The notes under the pieces were generated by a model that was not told where the DNA came from, did no database searches, and saw only the letters and a list, made by a program, of their open reading frames with translations. From Ehretia macrophylla (taxonomy: Eukaryota > Streptophyta > Magnoliopsida > Boraginales > Ehretiaceae): a stretch of 64,000 nt of DNA. The position numbers and the translations under genes were made by a program. This document shows positions 23,720 through 35,828 of this stretch, piece by piece. Location of the stretch: assembly GCA_037974665.1 (NCBI GenBank), contig CM075768.1:9725001-9789000 (forward strand), given 5' to 3'. Positions within the stretch are counted from its first letter, which is position 1. Every line of letters starts with the position of its first letter.

Positions 23720-24954
23720 CATATATGTGCATTGCATACAAGGTTGCAACCTTTCATTTTGGCATGGTAGCGTTTCACGCACGCCGGGCGGCATCGGGCT
23801 TGCCGGTGCTACCGTGACTACCATGGTCCAATTCCCTCTCTCGCTTGGGGACTAGACTTTCTCGGAGAGTTGAGTCGTAGGATTTCGGGGTACATCCGGA
23901 GTACACCCATTTGGAGTGATAAGTGGATGATTGAAGCCGGCCGCAACAACTGTTATCGGAAATGATCTTGAGAGCAAATGCTCACCGATTGATCTTGAGA
24001 GCGAAAGCTCATTGTATCCTTTTCACTATATGTTTAAGTACTCTCACTTGGTTCCTAGAGGACCTCGGGGAGGAAAGACGGGTAAATGTGTTTATTTATA
24101 TTTATGTTATGTTATAAACTTGCTTATTTCATATGACATGTTTTCAAAAGGATTTTTCATAAGATTAACCGGAAAAGAGTTTTTTTTTTATTTAAAAAAA
24201 CGTTATCTCTCGTTCCTCCTTGTTGAGTTCATAAGGACTCACCCTCTTTTATCATCTCATGTGAAGAAGATTTGGAACAGGTACTTGAAGAGAATGTGCC
24301 GGTTGATGATTCCTCGGAGTGATTACGTGTTTTATGTGCCTTGCTTGTCAGTGGCTGTTCTGTGAACGTTGTGTTTGCTTTGAAGACTACTTATTTTGTT
24401 GATGTAAATGACCCCGTTGTAATTTGGGTCTAATTTTAGCTTGTACTAATTATAACTGGACAAACTCTTTATTTGGTTATTTGCTTTCATTTTTTTTTAT
24501 TAGTAGTTGTCGTAGGTGTTTAAACCACTAGGTGAAGAATCAAATAACGTAACTCTATCTAAACTCACCTAGGTGCTCAATCATAAGCTAAAGAACAACA
24601 GGTACTTGCGCGATAGGAATTGACAAATAAACGTGATATAGTTATCATGCTAGGCTTGTTAATCAAACGAGACTTTCAAGATAGACTAATAGGCATATCG
24701 GTTGACGACAAAATAGGAATTCTTAATGGAATTGGATTAATGATTGGAATAATTGAGGCGTTTAGAAATTAGGTCAAACTAAAAGGTCCTAAATACAGTC
24801 GTTATGCTGCCGGTTTTTCGAAAAACAATTTGGAGTTTTAGGCTAACGATTAAGCATTAATCATAGTCACGGTTAAGGACGTAAAATAACAATGATGATT
24901 TAGATCACACCCTAATCTAGCCTCTACAGGTTGTGTTGGGGGCGTGACAATCAC

Positions 24955-25140
24955 AACCTTTAGTGTAGAGATGAAATTCCTTAACAATAGTATTTTTTCC
25001 AAGATTTATCACCCCAACGAGAAGGAAGGTGCATCCTAAAGTAGACTTTTTTGTATCTACACATCCCCCAAACTCAGAATCTAAATACCCAACAAACTCC
25101 AATCGATTCGTATACTAATTTGGACTTTAAAAACTAAATT
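24955..25140 (-). pseudogene. copia element 2: RNase H first half
   Basis: Minus-strand frame 25102-24955 reads GYLDSEFGGCVDTKKSTLGC, the copia RNase H opening. It breaks exactly at the TSD of the solo LTR and continues on the other side at 20846. Confidence 0.75.
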
Positions 25141-25229
25141 AGTATGACTTCATGCACAACAGAATAAGGAAGAATTCAAAAATACCATACAAGTATCATA
25201 ATCATGCTCATAATTAAAGATAACAAAAA

Positions 25230-26345
25230 TGCCCAACTTAGAGAGAGGAGTTTTCCCTTCTCTCTAACCATACCCACCCACAACCACCTTCAACCACCAC
25301 TCCACTACCTTGGGCACCACCCACCCTCCACCATCAACCACAACCTTTTTCCTACTCCTACCTACCTTTTTTCCTCTTTTTTTCCAGCCATTAACTTAAA
25401 TTTCAGATTTTCCGTCTTTTTTTTTGAAACCCCAACATTTGCCTTTCCCACCTCCATGGGAAAATCTATGAAGAAGATTATTATATCTTCTTCTATTTCA
25501 CCCACTATGACTTCTTACCCTCAAAGATCTAGTTCTCATTTAGCTTCTAAGGCAAGTGCTCAAGCTCTTCCTCCTAGAGTCATGGATGTTAAGGTTGATG
25601 AAGCTTCATCATCTCCAATTGTGAATAGTGAAGCTCATTCAACCTCCAACAAGCAATTGAAGGTTCCTCCACCTCAAGAGGATGATTTGTCATTAATACT
25701 CCTCCTCCACGTACGATGGAGAACTTTCCTCCTCTTTCTCCATCAACCACTCCATCAAGGAATCAAGGGAAACACTCACTTTCTCCTACTTTGAATAATC
25801 ATCATTTACCATCTTTTGATGGACATATGGGTATGAACCCCTCTTCTCCTACTTCTAATTCACACCCCAATCTCCAAATTATAGCCCTATGCAATCCCTT
25901 AAACAAATTACAAATGGTGTCTCTTTATATTGATATATCTAATGTTGAATTTCATGGCAATGATGTTACACATTCCAATAGTGATAATCTTTGAACTCTC
26001 CTTTTATCCCCTCTAAAACTGCCACCCCCACCCCTCCTAATCCCCAAATTGTGCTTCATAATGGCACCACTTCCATCCCCTCTTATGATGGCGGTCCACC
26101 CTCTCCGTCACCCACACAACCTTCCTTCTCTTTGGGTCAAAGTCAAGGACGTTCTATCCTTGGTCCTAGACCCAAACTTTCACCCAAGAAACATATCCTC
26201 CATCATTTACATGATGCCCCTATCATTTCAAATTGGAAGAACTTGTTCATGGGTAATTTGACAAGGTCTTTAAAGCTGAAGAAACCTAGTGTTCCTCCCA
26301 AGATTGTGCATAAAGGAAAAAGAAAAAGAAAAAAAAAAGAAAAAC
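25230..26345 (+). pseudogene. Probable L1-type LINE ORF1 fragment
   Basis: Three overlapping open frames (25204-25794, 25716-25994, 25991-26416) read as one Ser/Pro-rich protein broken by frameshifts. The part reading SNWKNLFMGNLTRSLKLK resembles the NxWxxLFxxN segment found before the DUF4283-type domain of plant L1 ORF1 proteins. The GAGAGAGGAG start and CCACC-rich leader also fit a LINE 5' UTR. It ends in an A-rich stretch at 26316-26345, and no ORF2 follows. A host Pro-rich gene fragment is the alternative. Confidence 0.35.
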
Positions 26346-26416
26346 AGACAGTAACACAAATTATACAGAAAGCAGGAAATAAAATCTTCATATTGTTGGG
26401 AAAATTATTTGTATAA

Positions 26417-26830
26417 TGTTTATGTATCTTAGGATACAATGGTCAACAGTTTATAATAGCAGCACTACAGAACGTTAGAAACCCAGCAAACGAAAAGAAT
26501 GTAGCATCTCACTCTTTTTAATGCTCTAAAAGAACTAAGGAAATGATGGAATGGAAATTATATACAAATTCGTCCTGGGTTTCAACTATTTATGAATTGC
26601 TAAGTGTCTCTTCTAATAGATGTTAAGCTAATGCAGCCAGTTGTCAAACCCATTCAGACCACTATTGGAGGAAAAATCACCGAAAAATAATTGCTCCCCT
26701 AGACAGTTCCGAAATAATTATCTAATGCAGTTTTTTGTGTCCAAGATTAGTACGATAATTATTACATATAACATTATTTTCCCAATAAAATTAAAGTGTC
26801 AAATGTAGCTTATTTAACTAGACATAAGTT

Positions 26831-26862
<32 letters not shown>

Positions 26863-27989
26863 CTGTAGGGGACATTTTTTTTTTTTCAAAGTTAATTTTT
26901 CATTTTGTTTCAAGTTAATTCTTAAACTTTGATCTCAGTTTCCTTATTCACTTGTCATTTGCTTTAATCAAAGGAATATACTATGGTCTTCTAGTCGAAA
27001 ATATGAACAAGCACATACGTGGTGCTTCTCATTTCAAGGTGTAGAAGTCCTTAAAAATTATTATTTGCTTTAATTAAAAGACTATACTACGGTCATCTAT
27101 TAAAAAATATAAACATCTACCTGCCTGATCCTTCTCACTTTGAAGTGTAAAACCCACTTACAAAGTTAAGTCAAAGTCCACTTGTTATCACTTGGATTAA
27201 ATCCAAATGTCAAAATATTCAACCCACAATTGAATTCGTATACGTGGACGAAAACTGTCCTAGATAGATGTACCTATGTTTGATTCACTGTCAGCAAATC
27301 AAATCTCCAACTACCAGACAAGAAATCAAGACAGGTTTGTGGTAAATTAGTTTTAATGCTAATTTCATAATTATAGTTAGGAAACATTAATTACGAAAAT
27401 ACCATCTAAATCAAACTAAATTTATCAAAAAAAAAAAAAAAAATTTATGCAAAGGAAAATAATAAACAGTCCTGAATTTAAATGACTCAAAATTTATCAT
27501 ATGACTTGCTGCATAAGACGCTAATCCTACTTTATTGGGCATCCCATCAAATGACTCTAATATTTAAAATAAGCTTACGCCTTTCATACCACACTATTTG
27601 ATAAAAGTAATAATAATAATGAAATGGAACTAAACCCAATTAAAGTGGTTGAATATAAATATTAGACTTTACTGTTCAATCTCAATTTAAAATATTTCAA
27701 TTTGGTGCAACTCATAATCTACAAAACTTCTAACATAAGACGCATATGGAAGATGTTGAGAAGCTCTATTATCAAAATCATAGTTAAACCAGACAAAGGT
27801 TTTTATCGTGGACTATCAACAGTGACGTCAAATGGTGCTATTTGTAATCATCATTTCAGGAAAATTGGTTTCCATGACAATAGCGCATCGTGATTTTCTA
27901 ATAAAACATGCTACTCTCAAAACCAATTGCGTAAATGGTCCAAATGACACTTTCTTGGTTATTTCCTGACATTCAAGTAAACTTACACT
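26417..27989. other. Intergenic spacer upstream of beta-glucosidase
   Basis: AT-rich. It has a long poly-T run near 26831-26861 and a diverged tandem duplication of about 105 bp (about 26950-27050 and 27057-27160; both carry TTTGCTTTAAT and GGTGTAGAAG or AGTGTAAAAC). No gene, RNA or complete element was recognised. Confidence 0.45.
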
Positions 27990-28445
27990 TTGTTCGGATT
28001 GGACTTTTTAAAGGAACTGAAATGATGGAGAAGGATTAAAGAATTTTTCCCTTTGTTTGATTGCAATTTTTAAGGAGGGAAAGGTTATGGAAGGGTTGGA
28101 ATCTTTCTATTTCTTTTAATGAGAAAGATTTTGTAATCCGTCTAAATTGGGATGTTTTGAAAGGAAATGAAATATTTTATTATAAATTTTTTTTTTATCT
28201 CCATATATCTTATGATTATAAAAATAAAAAAAGAGTATTTAAGTAATTTTACGTTTAAAATTATCATTTTCCTTTCCTTTCCTTTCCTTCTCTAATCCAA
28301 ACAAAAGATCATAAAATACTTTCCTTTCCTTTCCATTATTATTTTTTTACAATCCAAACAAGATAATTTATTTTCTTTCCTTTCCTTTATTTTTTTCCAC
28401 AACTTTACTTTCCTTTCCATTCCTTTGGGCAATCCAAGGACTATG
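27990..28445. mobile_element. MITE with AAGGAAAG/CTTTCC arms upstream of beta-glucosidase
   Basis: The left arm TTGTTCGGATTGGACTTTTT and AAAGGAA motifs pair with the right arm CTTTCCTTTCC...GGGCAATCCAAGGA. Internal copies of CCAAACAA flank the TTTCC runs. This layout is common in plant MITEs. It ends about 130 bp before the TATA box. Confidence 0.5.
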
Positions 28446-28574
28446 TTAATGCTTTCTCAAATTCAATGATAACTTAGAAGATTTTCCCTATAGCATTGTC
28501 TTCCATTCACAATATGCGTAAAAATACATTAAAAAAAAATGCAAATATGGATGCATTATGCCCTCTCGTTCTCC

Positions 28575-28582
28575 TATATAAG
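28575..28582 (+). promoter_or_regulatory. TATA box of beta-glucosidase
   Basis: TATATAAG in a CTCCTATATAAGCC context, 63 bp before the ATG, leaving a 5' leader of roughly 35-40 nt. Confidence 0.7.
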
Positions 28583-28645
28583 CCTGCACTCAGTACCCCA
28601 GTAGCATATCCAAAAGAAATTATCTAAAAAGAGCATTAGCTAGCC

Positions 28646-30618
28646 ATGGAGGTGTTAGGTCATCTTCTCCTAGGTTTTCTTGCCCTTTCGCATGTGCACA
28701 TTGTGCTTGGTCAATCAGGTGCAGGCCACGGTTCTCTTTCACGACTTTATGGTCTGCATCGACTTGATCGTAGTGCTAAGCCTTTACCCCAAAGCTTTGG
28801 AATAGATACACTTAATCGCAGCAGTTTTCCAGATGGATTTGTTTTTGGCGCTGGAACATCTGCTTTCCAGGTGCCTGAACTATATTGATTTTGTCCTATA
28901 TATCTTGTATGCAATACTATTCCTGAATCAATTTAACCATTTCTTCTCAATGTTTTTCCAGATTGAAGGTGCATGGAACGTTAGTGGTAAAGGTCCCAGT
29001 AATTGGGATCATTACCTTCACGCATATCCAGGTCTCAATGCTCTTTAAAGTTTCTAATGAGTTAGTCTATATCAATATATATATATACTTTAATAAAAGT
29101 ATCAACAATGGTTCTTCACATATTTTTAAATAACTTAAACTCGAGACTATTTAAGTTTTAAGTGACGATCTCTTGTCTTATATCAATATATATAAGGTAA
29201 ATGACTTCAGGGACCATTAGTTTTTGTAATTGGGTTTCAAAGTGGTCGAAAATCACTGACAAAACAGTAAAACATGGGTAAAATGTTAAATTACCCCTAA
29301 GCAATTACAAAACAACCTCTAAATTATTAGATTTTTTCTATCCAGCCCCAATGTAGGCTATTTGGCAATATGCGTCACTGGTGTTCAAATTCAAATTCCT
29401 TCTGCATCACTTTTAAGTTTTCTTCAAACATATCAAATAATATTTGTAAATGTTAAAAGTTCTCCAGATCTCATACTAGATTTTTAAAATTTTCTTAAAA
29501 AATTCTCGAAAATTAACTGTATTTCATTGTATCCCTCCTAAATTTATTAAAAATTCTCTAACGATATTAAAACCCCATTAAAAAATGCCTTCAAATATGG
29601 AATAAATATGAAAGATTCGACCCCAAGGGTCGTCTCAGATGGTCAGTGCTCCCTTCGGATCAAAGGAGGTCTCGGGGTCGAGTCCAGTGAGAGTGATAGT
29701 GGAGAGAGCTAAACGCTGGAGGACTACCATTTGGGAATCATACTTTGACTTACCAGGTGCATGCTGTGGGTCAGGCCGCTGCACCCCGAGGGTTTTAGTT
29801 CAAATTCAGCTGTAGGCCAGGCAGGGGGATGCTGGCGTATCCCATTTTCAGGTGGTGGTTAATCTAGTATATGTCTTGTGAGTTGGTTGAGTGGGGGCGT
29901 TTCCAACGGTATAAGCGAAAAAAAAAAAATGAAAGATTCCTGCACACTCATTCCACCTGCTGCACACCCTTCCCCACACATACTCAAACATCACATACAT
30001 GCACACGTACACCTGCAGCTGCACAGACACATGCACAATCTAAAATTAACCATCTTCAAAATTAGATCATATAAAGCACGTACGGTAGAGATTACACAAG
30101 TCTGCCTCACGCATGCTACTTCCAGATATATAATAACAACAGCGCTCGGCACACCATCAAGAAAGTAAAATATCACAGTACATTGGTGTAGATAATACGA
30201 ATATTTCGATACTGGACGAATGCCTTCATATATCTATTGGTTCTAATTGTTGATTATAGTTTCTAGGCCGATTACCCTATGATATTAACTCATTTCAATA
30301 GTTGATATCTGTAAAACCTCCTAAGAGCTTTATAGATATAGCAAAGCATGAACGAGAAAATAATAGATAAGAGGATGTTCTAAATGATATATGGAGATAG
30401 TGAAATAACTTGTACCTTACGGTTTCTTCTTCTTACTTATTGCTATGACATACAGTTTCAACTAGAAGAAGCAATATAGAAAGAAGACTTCCATGAATCT
30501 GCAAAGTTGAAAAGAGCGTGGTTGGGATATAAGAGGGCCGGGTTGCGCAAAAATGAAAAAAAAATTCATTCGTGACCAAAATAGAACTCTAGAATTAGTT
30601 TAATGATCCCTGGAGTCG

Positions 30619-30657
<39 letters not shown>

Positions 30658-33600
30658 TACCTTATTCTCTCACTTTAATCACATCTTTAATCGAAAGTAG
30701 GAGCTTATTCTGTCTTTGCTTGGTGAAAAAATTTCAGATAGGATGCCCGACTACAATAATGGGGACTTTGCAACAGACTCCTACAATTTGTACGAGGTAC
30801 CTCGCAATCCAAAGTTTCGACTCTTCTGAAAGGAAACGATATATACTGCACATATTTCATTACTCATTTGATACTTCTCGTGGGTGCCACAGGAAGATAT
30901 TCGGCTCGTGAAGCAAATGAATATGGATGCTTATCGCTTCTCTATTTCATGGTCCAGAGTGTTACCAAGTAAATATATATAAGATTATGTAATTAATAAG
31001 TAAAGCAATTCATTTCCCCCTAAAATGAGATTGTGATTAAGAACTAATCGTTTCCTTTTTTACGTTAATTTGCAGAGGGGAGTCTAAAAGGAGGTGTGAA
31101 TGAGAAAGGAATCGAGTACTACAACAAAGTCATCAATAAAACCCTAAAATATGGCATGTCTAGTTCTTGTAACTTTTCGCTTAGATTTTTCCATCCACTT
31201 TGCATCTCATAATTAATGAACGCTTAACAAATGACAGGTCTGAAACCATATGCGACCATATTCCATTTTGATGTTCCTCATGCATTAGATCACGAATATG
31301 GTGGTTTTTTGAGTCGTCGAATTATGTAAGTTATTATATTAATTTGTCATGTATGACACAAATGATATTTTAAATGGTTAGGACCCAAACTCAACAATCA
31401 TATAACCAAATTGAAATACACTGCTTTTCAATTCGATCTATTCAGTATTAATTAGATTACTAAACGAGACATTGATGATCATTAATTGCAGAAACGATTT
31501 TGTTGACTTTGCAAACCTTTGTTTTTCGAGATTTGGTGATCGAGTGAAACATTGGGTCACATTAAATGAGCCATTTACCTTTACAGTGAATGGTTATTCT
31601 GCTGGAGCAGCCTTTGCCCCACAAAGATGTTCTTCTTGGATGAATTCAAATTGCACTGGTGGAGATTCTGGCACTGAACCATATAAAGTGACGCACAATT
31701 TAATCCTTGCTCATGCCAATGCAGTAAAATTGTACAAGACAACTTATCAGGTTGTGTTTTAAACTATGGACTGCTAAAGAAATTTTGGCCATCTAAAATT
31801 GTTAATTAACACATTACACTCTTGATCATATAATTTCAGGCACAACAACGAGGAGAAATTGGAATCACTGTTGTATCCTATTGGTTGCTGCCGCTTACGA
31901 AATCATCAAAGGACCGCAAAGCCACCACTCGGGCTCAAGATTTTATACTTGGCTGGTGAGTATATCATGATTAGGTTTCGTAATTTGATTCAGTGCCATT
32001 TCACATTTTTCTTTCATGTATCTTTTTAGCATTAGCTTTGTTAAAACCTTGAAGTAAAAAACCAAAAGAAAGAACGGAAAGAATATAACATTACTGCTGA
32101 CCATTTAGTCTAGTGGATGATTATCACTTTAGATGCGAGAGGTCTCTAGATCCACTCTCATTTTAACATCCTAAGTAATGTAAACTGGCTGAAGCTTCCT
32201 TTGAAAAAAAAAATAATAATCAACCTTTATATGTTGTTTAAGTTAAATCGTGTAGTATGAAATTAAATTGTGCGTGACTTTTATTCATACTATATTTATT
32301 TTCGAGTGCTTCGAAATATACAAGATATGATCTGGTAAACTGTCTAGGATATTATCTTCTTGTAATCCTCACAAAAGATACATTGTAGGTTTATGAAGCC
32401 ATTGGTATATGGTGATTATCCATCTTCTATGAAGACTATTGTTGGACATCGGCTTCCAAGATTCACACCAAAAGAAGCAAGTCTAGTGAAAGGCTCTTTT
32501 GATTTTATTGGTCTTAACTACTACACATCTAGATATTGTGTCAATGATGACACCTCGGCCACAGGTCCTAATTACTTTTCAGATATACATGCTAGTTTTC
32601 CAGGTAAGTTTCTGGTGACCTCGTTCTTTATCAATATGTTTTTCTATGACATGACTTCAACTAATCATTTTGTCATATATTTTCACAATAGTTGAGCGCA
32701 ATGGAAAACTTATAGGAGAACTGGTATGACTATATTTACCAACCATAGTATATTTATTGTTTTATTTTTAATAATCGAGTGATATATAGTAATAAATTTT
32801 AAAGAACTAACACCATGATCAACCTAATGATGCAGGTGGGTACTGACTTTGTATACATGTATCCAAGAGGAATTTGGCGTCTTCTTCATTTCATAAAGAG
32901 AAACTATAAGAATCCAATTATTTACATTACAGAAAATGGTAATAGTTTAATTCATTATGCTTTTTTTTTTGCTAGTCAGGTAATTATTTCATTCCACTAA
33001 ATAAACATGAATACAACTATGTAATTACAAGTAAAAAAGTCAAAAGCAATTCATCATACTTTTTTACTCCCTCATGGTTACCCAGAAAAAATATTTTTTA
33101 CGCATGATTATTTTCATGGTTGGAATTTATGTGATATGTCAAATATTTGTTTGCAGGGGCCGATGAGGTAAATAATCCTTCATTGCCGCTTCCTGTGGCC
33201 CTTATCGACAACTTCAGAATAAATTACTACTATCGCCATCTTTTGTTTATTCAGAGAGCAGTTCAACGGTGAGTGTTTAAGAATGAGTATAAATCATATT
33301 AATCACACATACATATATTTGAATATATGCTCATAAAACATTTTAAGGAGCTTAACATTGTCAAAACTTGATTGAGGATGACCAGAATTCTTTTACTCCT
33401 CGTCCAAATCATGCTTTGCTACCGCTTAGTAAATAGGGCATCAATTATAAGGCGAGGGACAATCTACTACTTTGAAAATATGCAGGAGACAAATTATACT
33501 ATTTCCTTTAATAATTTTTGAAAGGTTTCGGAGATGCACAAAAAGTAGAAAAGCTCTTTTACTCACATTTGTTAATTCTTTCGTGAGCTTATATATCATG

Positions 33601-33823
33601 ACTACTTCTCCACCCCTTCACACACACAAATATAACATTTTTTTTTTTTTGATACAGTGATGGAGTGCAAGTTAGAGGATACTTCGGCTGGTCAGTTTTG
33701 GATAATTTTGAATTTACTAAAGGCTATACAGTTCGTTTTGGAATTAATTATGTAGACTTTACGAATATGAAAAGATATCAAAAGTTGTCAGCAGTATGGT
33801 TCAAAAATATCCTTCAAAAATAA
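28646..33823 (+). CDS. GH1 beta-glucosidase, 13 exons
   Basis: Hydrolyses a beta-glucoside; the natural aglycone cannot be told. Exons: 28646-28870, 28962-29031, 30738-30796, 30893-30968, 31076-31153, 31238-31325, 31492-31750, 31840-31955, 32389-32603, 32692-32723, 32836-32938, 33157-33268, 33658-33823. They total 1,599 nt (532 aa) with no internal stop. Several sizes (59, 76, 88, 116, 32 nt) are those typical of plant GH1 genes. Residues 1-22 look like a signal peptide, so the enzyme should enter the secretory route. Acid/base Glu is E225 (TLNEP); nucleophile is E439 (YITENG). Q75 (AFQ), H179 and E496 of the glucose site are kept. Odd points: Phe replaces Trp in FHFDVPHAL (F180) and NFEF (F497), and the intron after exon 5 must use a GC donor. 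A SINE lies in intron 2. It resembles defence-type plant beta-glucosidases. Confidence 0.93.
29608..29939 (+). mobile_element. SINE in beta-glucosidase intron 2, with TSD
   Basis: The body 29619-29928 is flanked by perfect 11-bp repeats ATGAAAGATTC (29608-29618 and 29929-29939). An A-box-like GTCTCAGATGG (29632-29642) and B-box GGGTCGAGTCC (29675-29685) mark a tRNA-derived head, and a run of A closes the body. At about 310 bp it is on the long side for a plant SINE. Confidence 0.8.
30622..30653. repeat. (AT)n microsatellite in intron 2
   Basis: About 16 uninterrupted AT units. Confidence 0.95.
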
Positions 33824-33958
33824 GAATTTTTCTAGATATCAAGATCCTTGTATAACCTGATTTGCCTACATAATTAGGAGGCAGCTTTATCTATATATGT
33901 CTTCTCCAAAAGGTAAAGGTTGTTGTATTGCTTTTGATCTTTGATTTTTGAGAAATTT

Positions 33959-33964
33959 AATAAA
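33959..33964 (+). terminator. Candidate polyadenylation signal of beta-glucosidase
   Basis: AATAAA about 136 bp after the stop codon. Confidence 0.5.
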
Positions 33965-34074
33965 CAGTTAGGGGCTCTTCAAAGCCCCCTATCACTGCAT
34001 GGTGGATTTTCGAGAAGCAAAAAAGCTGAAAGCTTTGATTTTTTTCTTTTTTTCTTTTTATAAACTGATTGTTC

Positions 34075-34577
34075 AATAAATAGTGTCTCGCCCCTTTGTG
34101 ATTTATCACAAGTGTAAGTCGAGTCCCTGTGATTTTATAATTGACTTATAACCCCCTGTGCTTTTAAAAATTGAAGCACGCGAACCCCCTCCGTTAAACA
34201 ATCTGTCTATTTTAACAAAATTTGTTATGCACGCGCTAGTAACGCAATTGTTTGTGTTTTTTACATAATTGATCAATATGTATGAGGTGCGCATTACTAC
34301 CTTCTGCTTTTTCAAGTGGTGCGCAATGGCCCCCTGTGTTTTTAATGATGGTGCACAATGGCCTCCTATGTTTTTAAAGATATTTGATATGCTGATATTA
34401 CAATTGGGGGCATTTGTGTCATTTTGATGCTGCCGTTAAAATTTTAAACGGACTTGGACCAAAAGGGCACGTGTGCTTCAATTTTCAAAAGCACAAGGGG
34501 TTATAAGCCAATTATAAAACTATAGGGAGCCGACTTGCACTTATGGTAAACCACAGGGGGCCGAAATGCTATTTATC
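34075..34577. mobile_element. MITE with >120-bp inverted repeats
   Basis: Left end ATAAATAGTGTCTCGCCCC pairs with the right end GGGGGCCGAAATGCTATTTAT. Complementarity extends through TATAATTGACTTATAACCCC and GGGGTTATAAGCCAATTATA. About 500 bp, no coding capacity; the long arms suggest a Mutator-type MITE. Confidence 0.75.
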
Positions 34578-34607
34578 CAATATAAATTAGTTCCTTCCTT
34601 TCCACTA

Positions 34608-35757
34608 TAAGGGGGCATTTGGTTCGAAATATCATAAGATTTTTAGAAATATGAAGTCTGAAATATGACATTTTTATGTTTGTTTCGCGGAATAAAAAAA
34701 TATTTCTGGAAATATCACCTTCCTGTAAATTTAATATTCTCATTATTTGGTCAATTTCTATTTCTATGTGAGAAGGTGAGAATCTCATATTCTCAAGTCG
34801 TGGAAATAATTTTGAAAAAATAAAAGACCCAAATAACCATCTTAGAAAATACAAAATTAAAATAAATACAATAAAATAATTCTAAAAATAAAATAATAAA
34901 TAATTAAATCAAATAATAAAAATCAAATAAAAAAAGATAAAATAAAATAATGTAAAAAATTAAATAAAAAAAAGAAAATTAAATAAAATGAGATAAAAAT
35001 TAATAAAATTAAAAATAAAATAGAAAAAATTAAAAATTAAAAATAAAATAAAATAAAATTAGTAAGAATAAAATAAAATAAAACTACACAAAATAAAATA
35101 TTTAGAAAAAATAAAATAATAACAATAAAAATAAAAATAAGAAAGTAAATAAAATAAAATAAAACGAAATAAATAAAAATAAAATTAGTAAGAATAACAT
35201 AAAATAAAAAAATTTAGAATAAATAAAATAATAACAATAAAAATAAAAAATAAAATGAAATAAATAAAAATGATCAATTTTCTATGTTACACTAGAATTT
35301 TATATTTAAAATTATTTTTAATGTTAAATTGTATATTTTAAAATTTTAAATTAAAAAAATAAAAAAATTTGAAAATAAAATAAATAATTTTTATTTTTTT
35401 TAAAAATAATAAATTTAAGTTTCTAATTTTGAAGTGTCAAGTTAAAATTTATAAATTATAAAAATAAATTTACTTTCATTGTATTAATACTTAAATATTT
35501 TTTTACTCATATATTAACAAAAGTATGCAAAATGTATTGTTATTTGTACACTTTGTTTGATATTTTTTATTTTTTGAGTTAGGTGCAGTATTGAAAAATT
35601 GATTTACATTCCTAGGAATATTGAGTCTAAACTAAATATAATAAAATAACATTTCTAGGAAATTGACAAAATATTCCCAAGAATATTTTTAACAAACCAA
35701 ACACTTTTAACCATATTCCCAAGGATAAAAAATCTATCCATGAACCAAACGCTCCCT
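34608..35757. mobile_element. Non-autonomous DNA element with AT-rich core
   Basis: Ends AAGGGGGCATTTGGTTC and GAACCAAACGCTCCCTT form terminal inverted repeats. The core (about 34850-35480) is nearly all AAATA/AATAAA-type simple sequence. No transposase frame is present. Confidence 0.6.
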
Positions 35758-35828
35758 TCCTCCCCCCTAAAGAACAATTGCAATGTGCTTATGGGCCGGG
35801 GTTTTAGGACTTTATGCCACGTGTCTGC

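Larger units (their letters stand above)
20852..24949 (+). mobile_element. 4.1-kb solo LTR of a Ty3/gypsy chromovirus
   Basis: It starts TGTGAGGCCCGACCCG and ends GGGGGCGTGACA, the same terminal style as the Tekay/Del-type LTRs at 35829 and 43285. ATCAC flanks both ends. There is no primer-binding site, gag or pol inside, so it is a solo LTR of 4,098 bp, unusually long. Near its 3' end GTCGTTATGCTGCCG resembles the GTCGTTATGCCGCCG of element C. Open frames inside (for example 23931-24365) have no family pattern. Internal repeats are listed separately. Confidence 0.8.

Noticed and set aside
25204-25794. Host proline-rich protein gene
   Set aside because: The reading needs two frame changes within 1.1 kb and has no supporting splice pattern; a broken LINE ORF1 is more likely.
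29871-30176. Overlapping short frames as a gene
   Set aside because: They lie in intron 2 of the beta-glucosidase, partly in the SINE tail, on several frames with no family pattern.
28646-33823. Beta-glucosidase as a pseudogene because intron 5 lacks a GT donor
   Set aside because: All 13 exons join into 532 codons without a stop and keep typical plant GH1 exon sizes and both catalytic Glu; a GC donor is the simpler reading.
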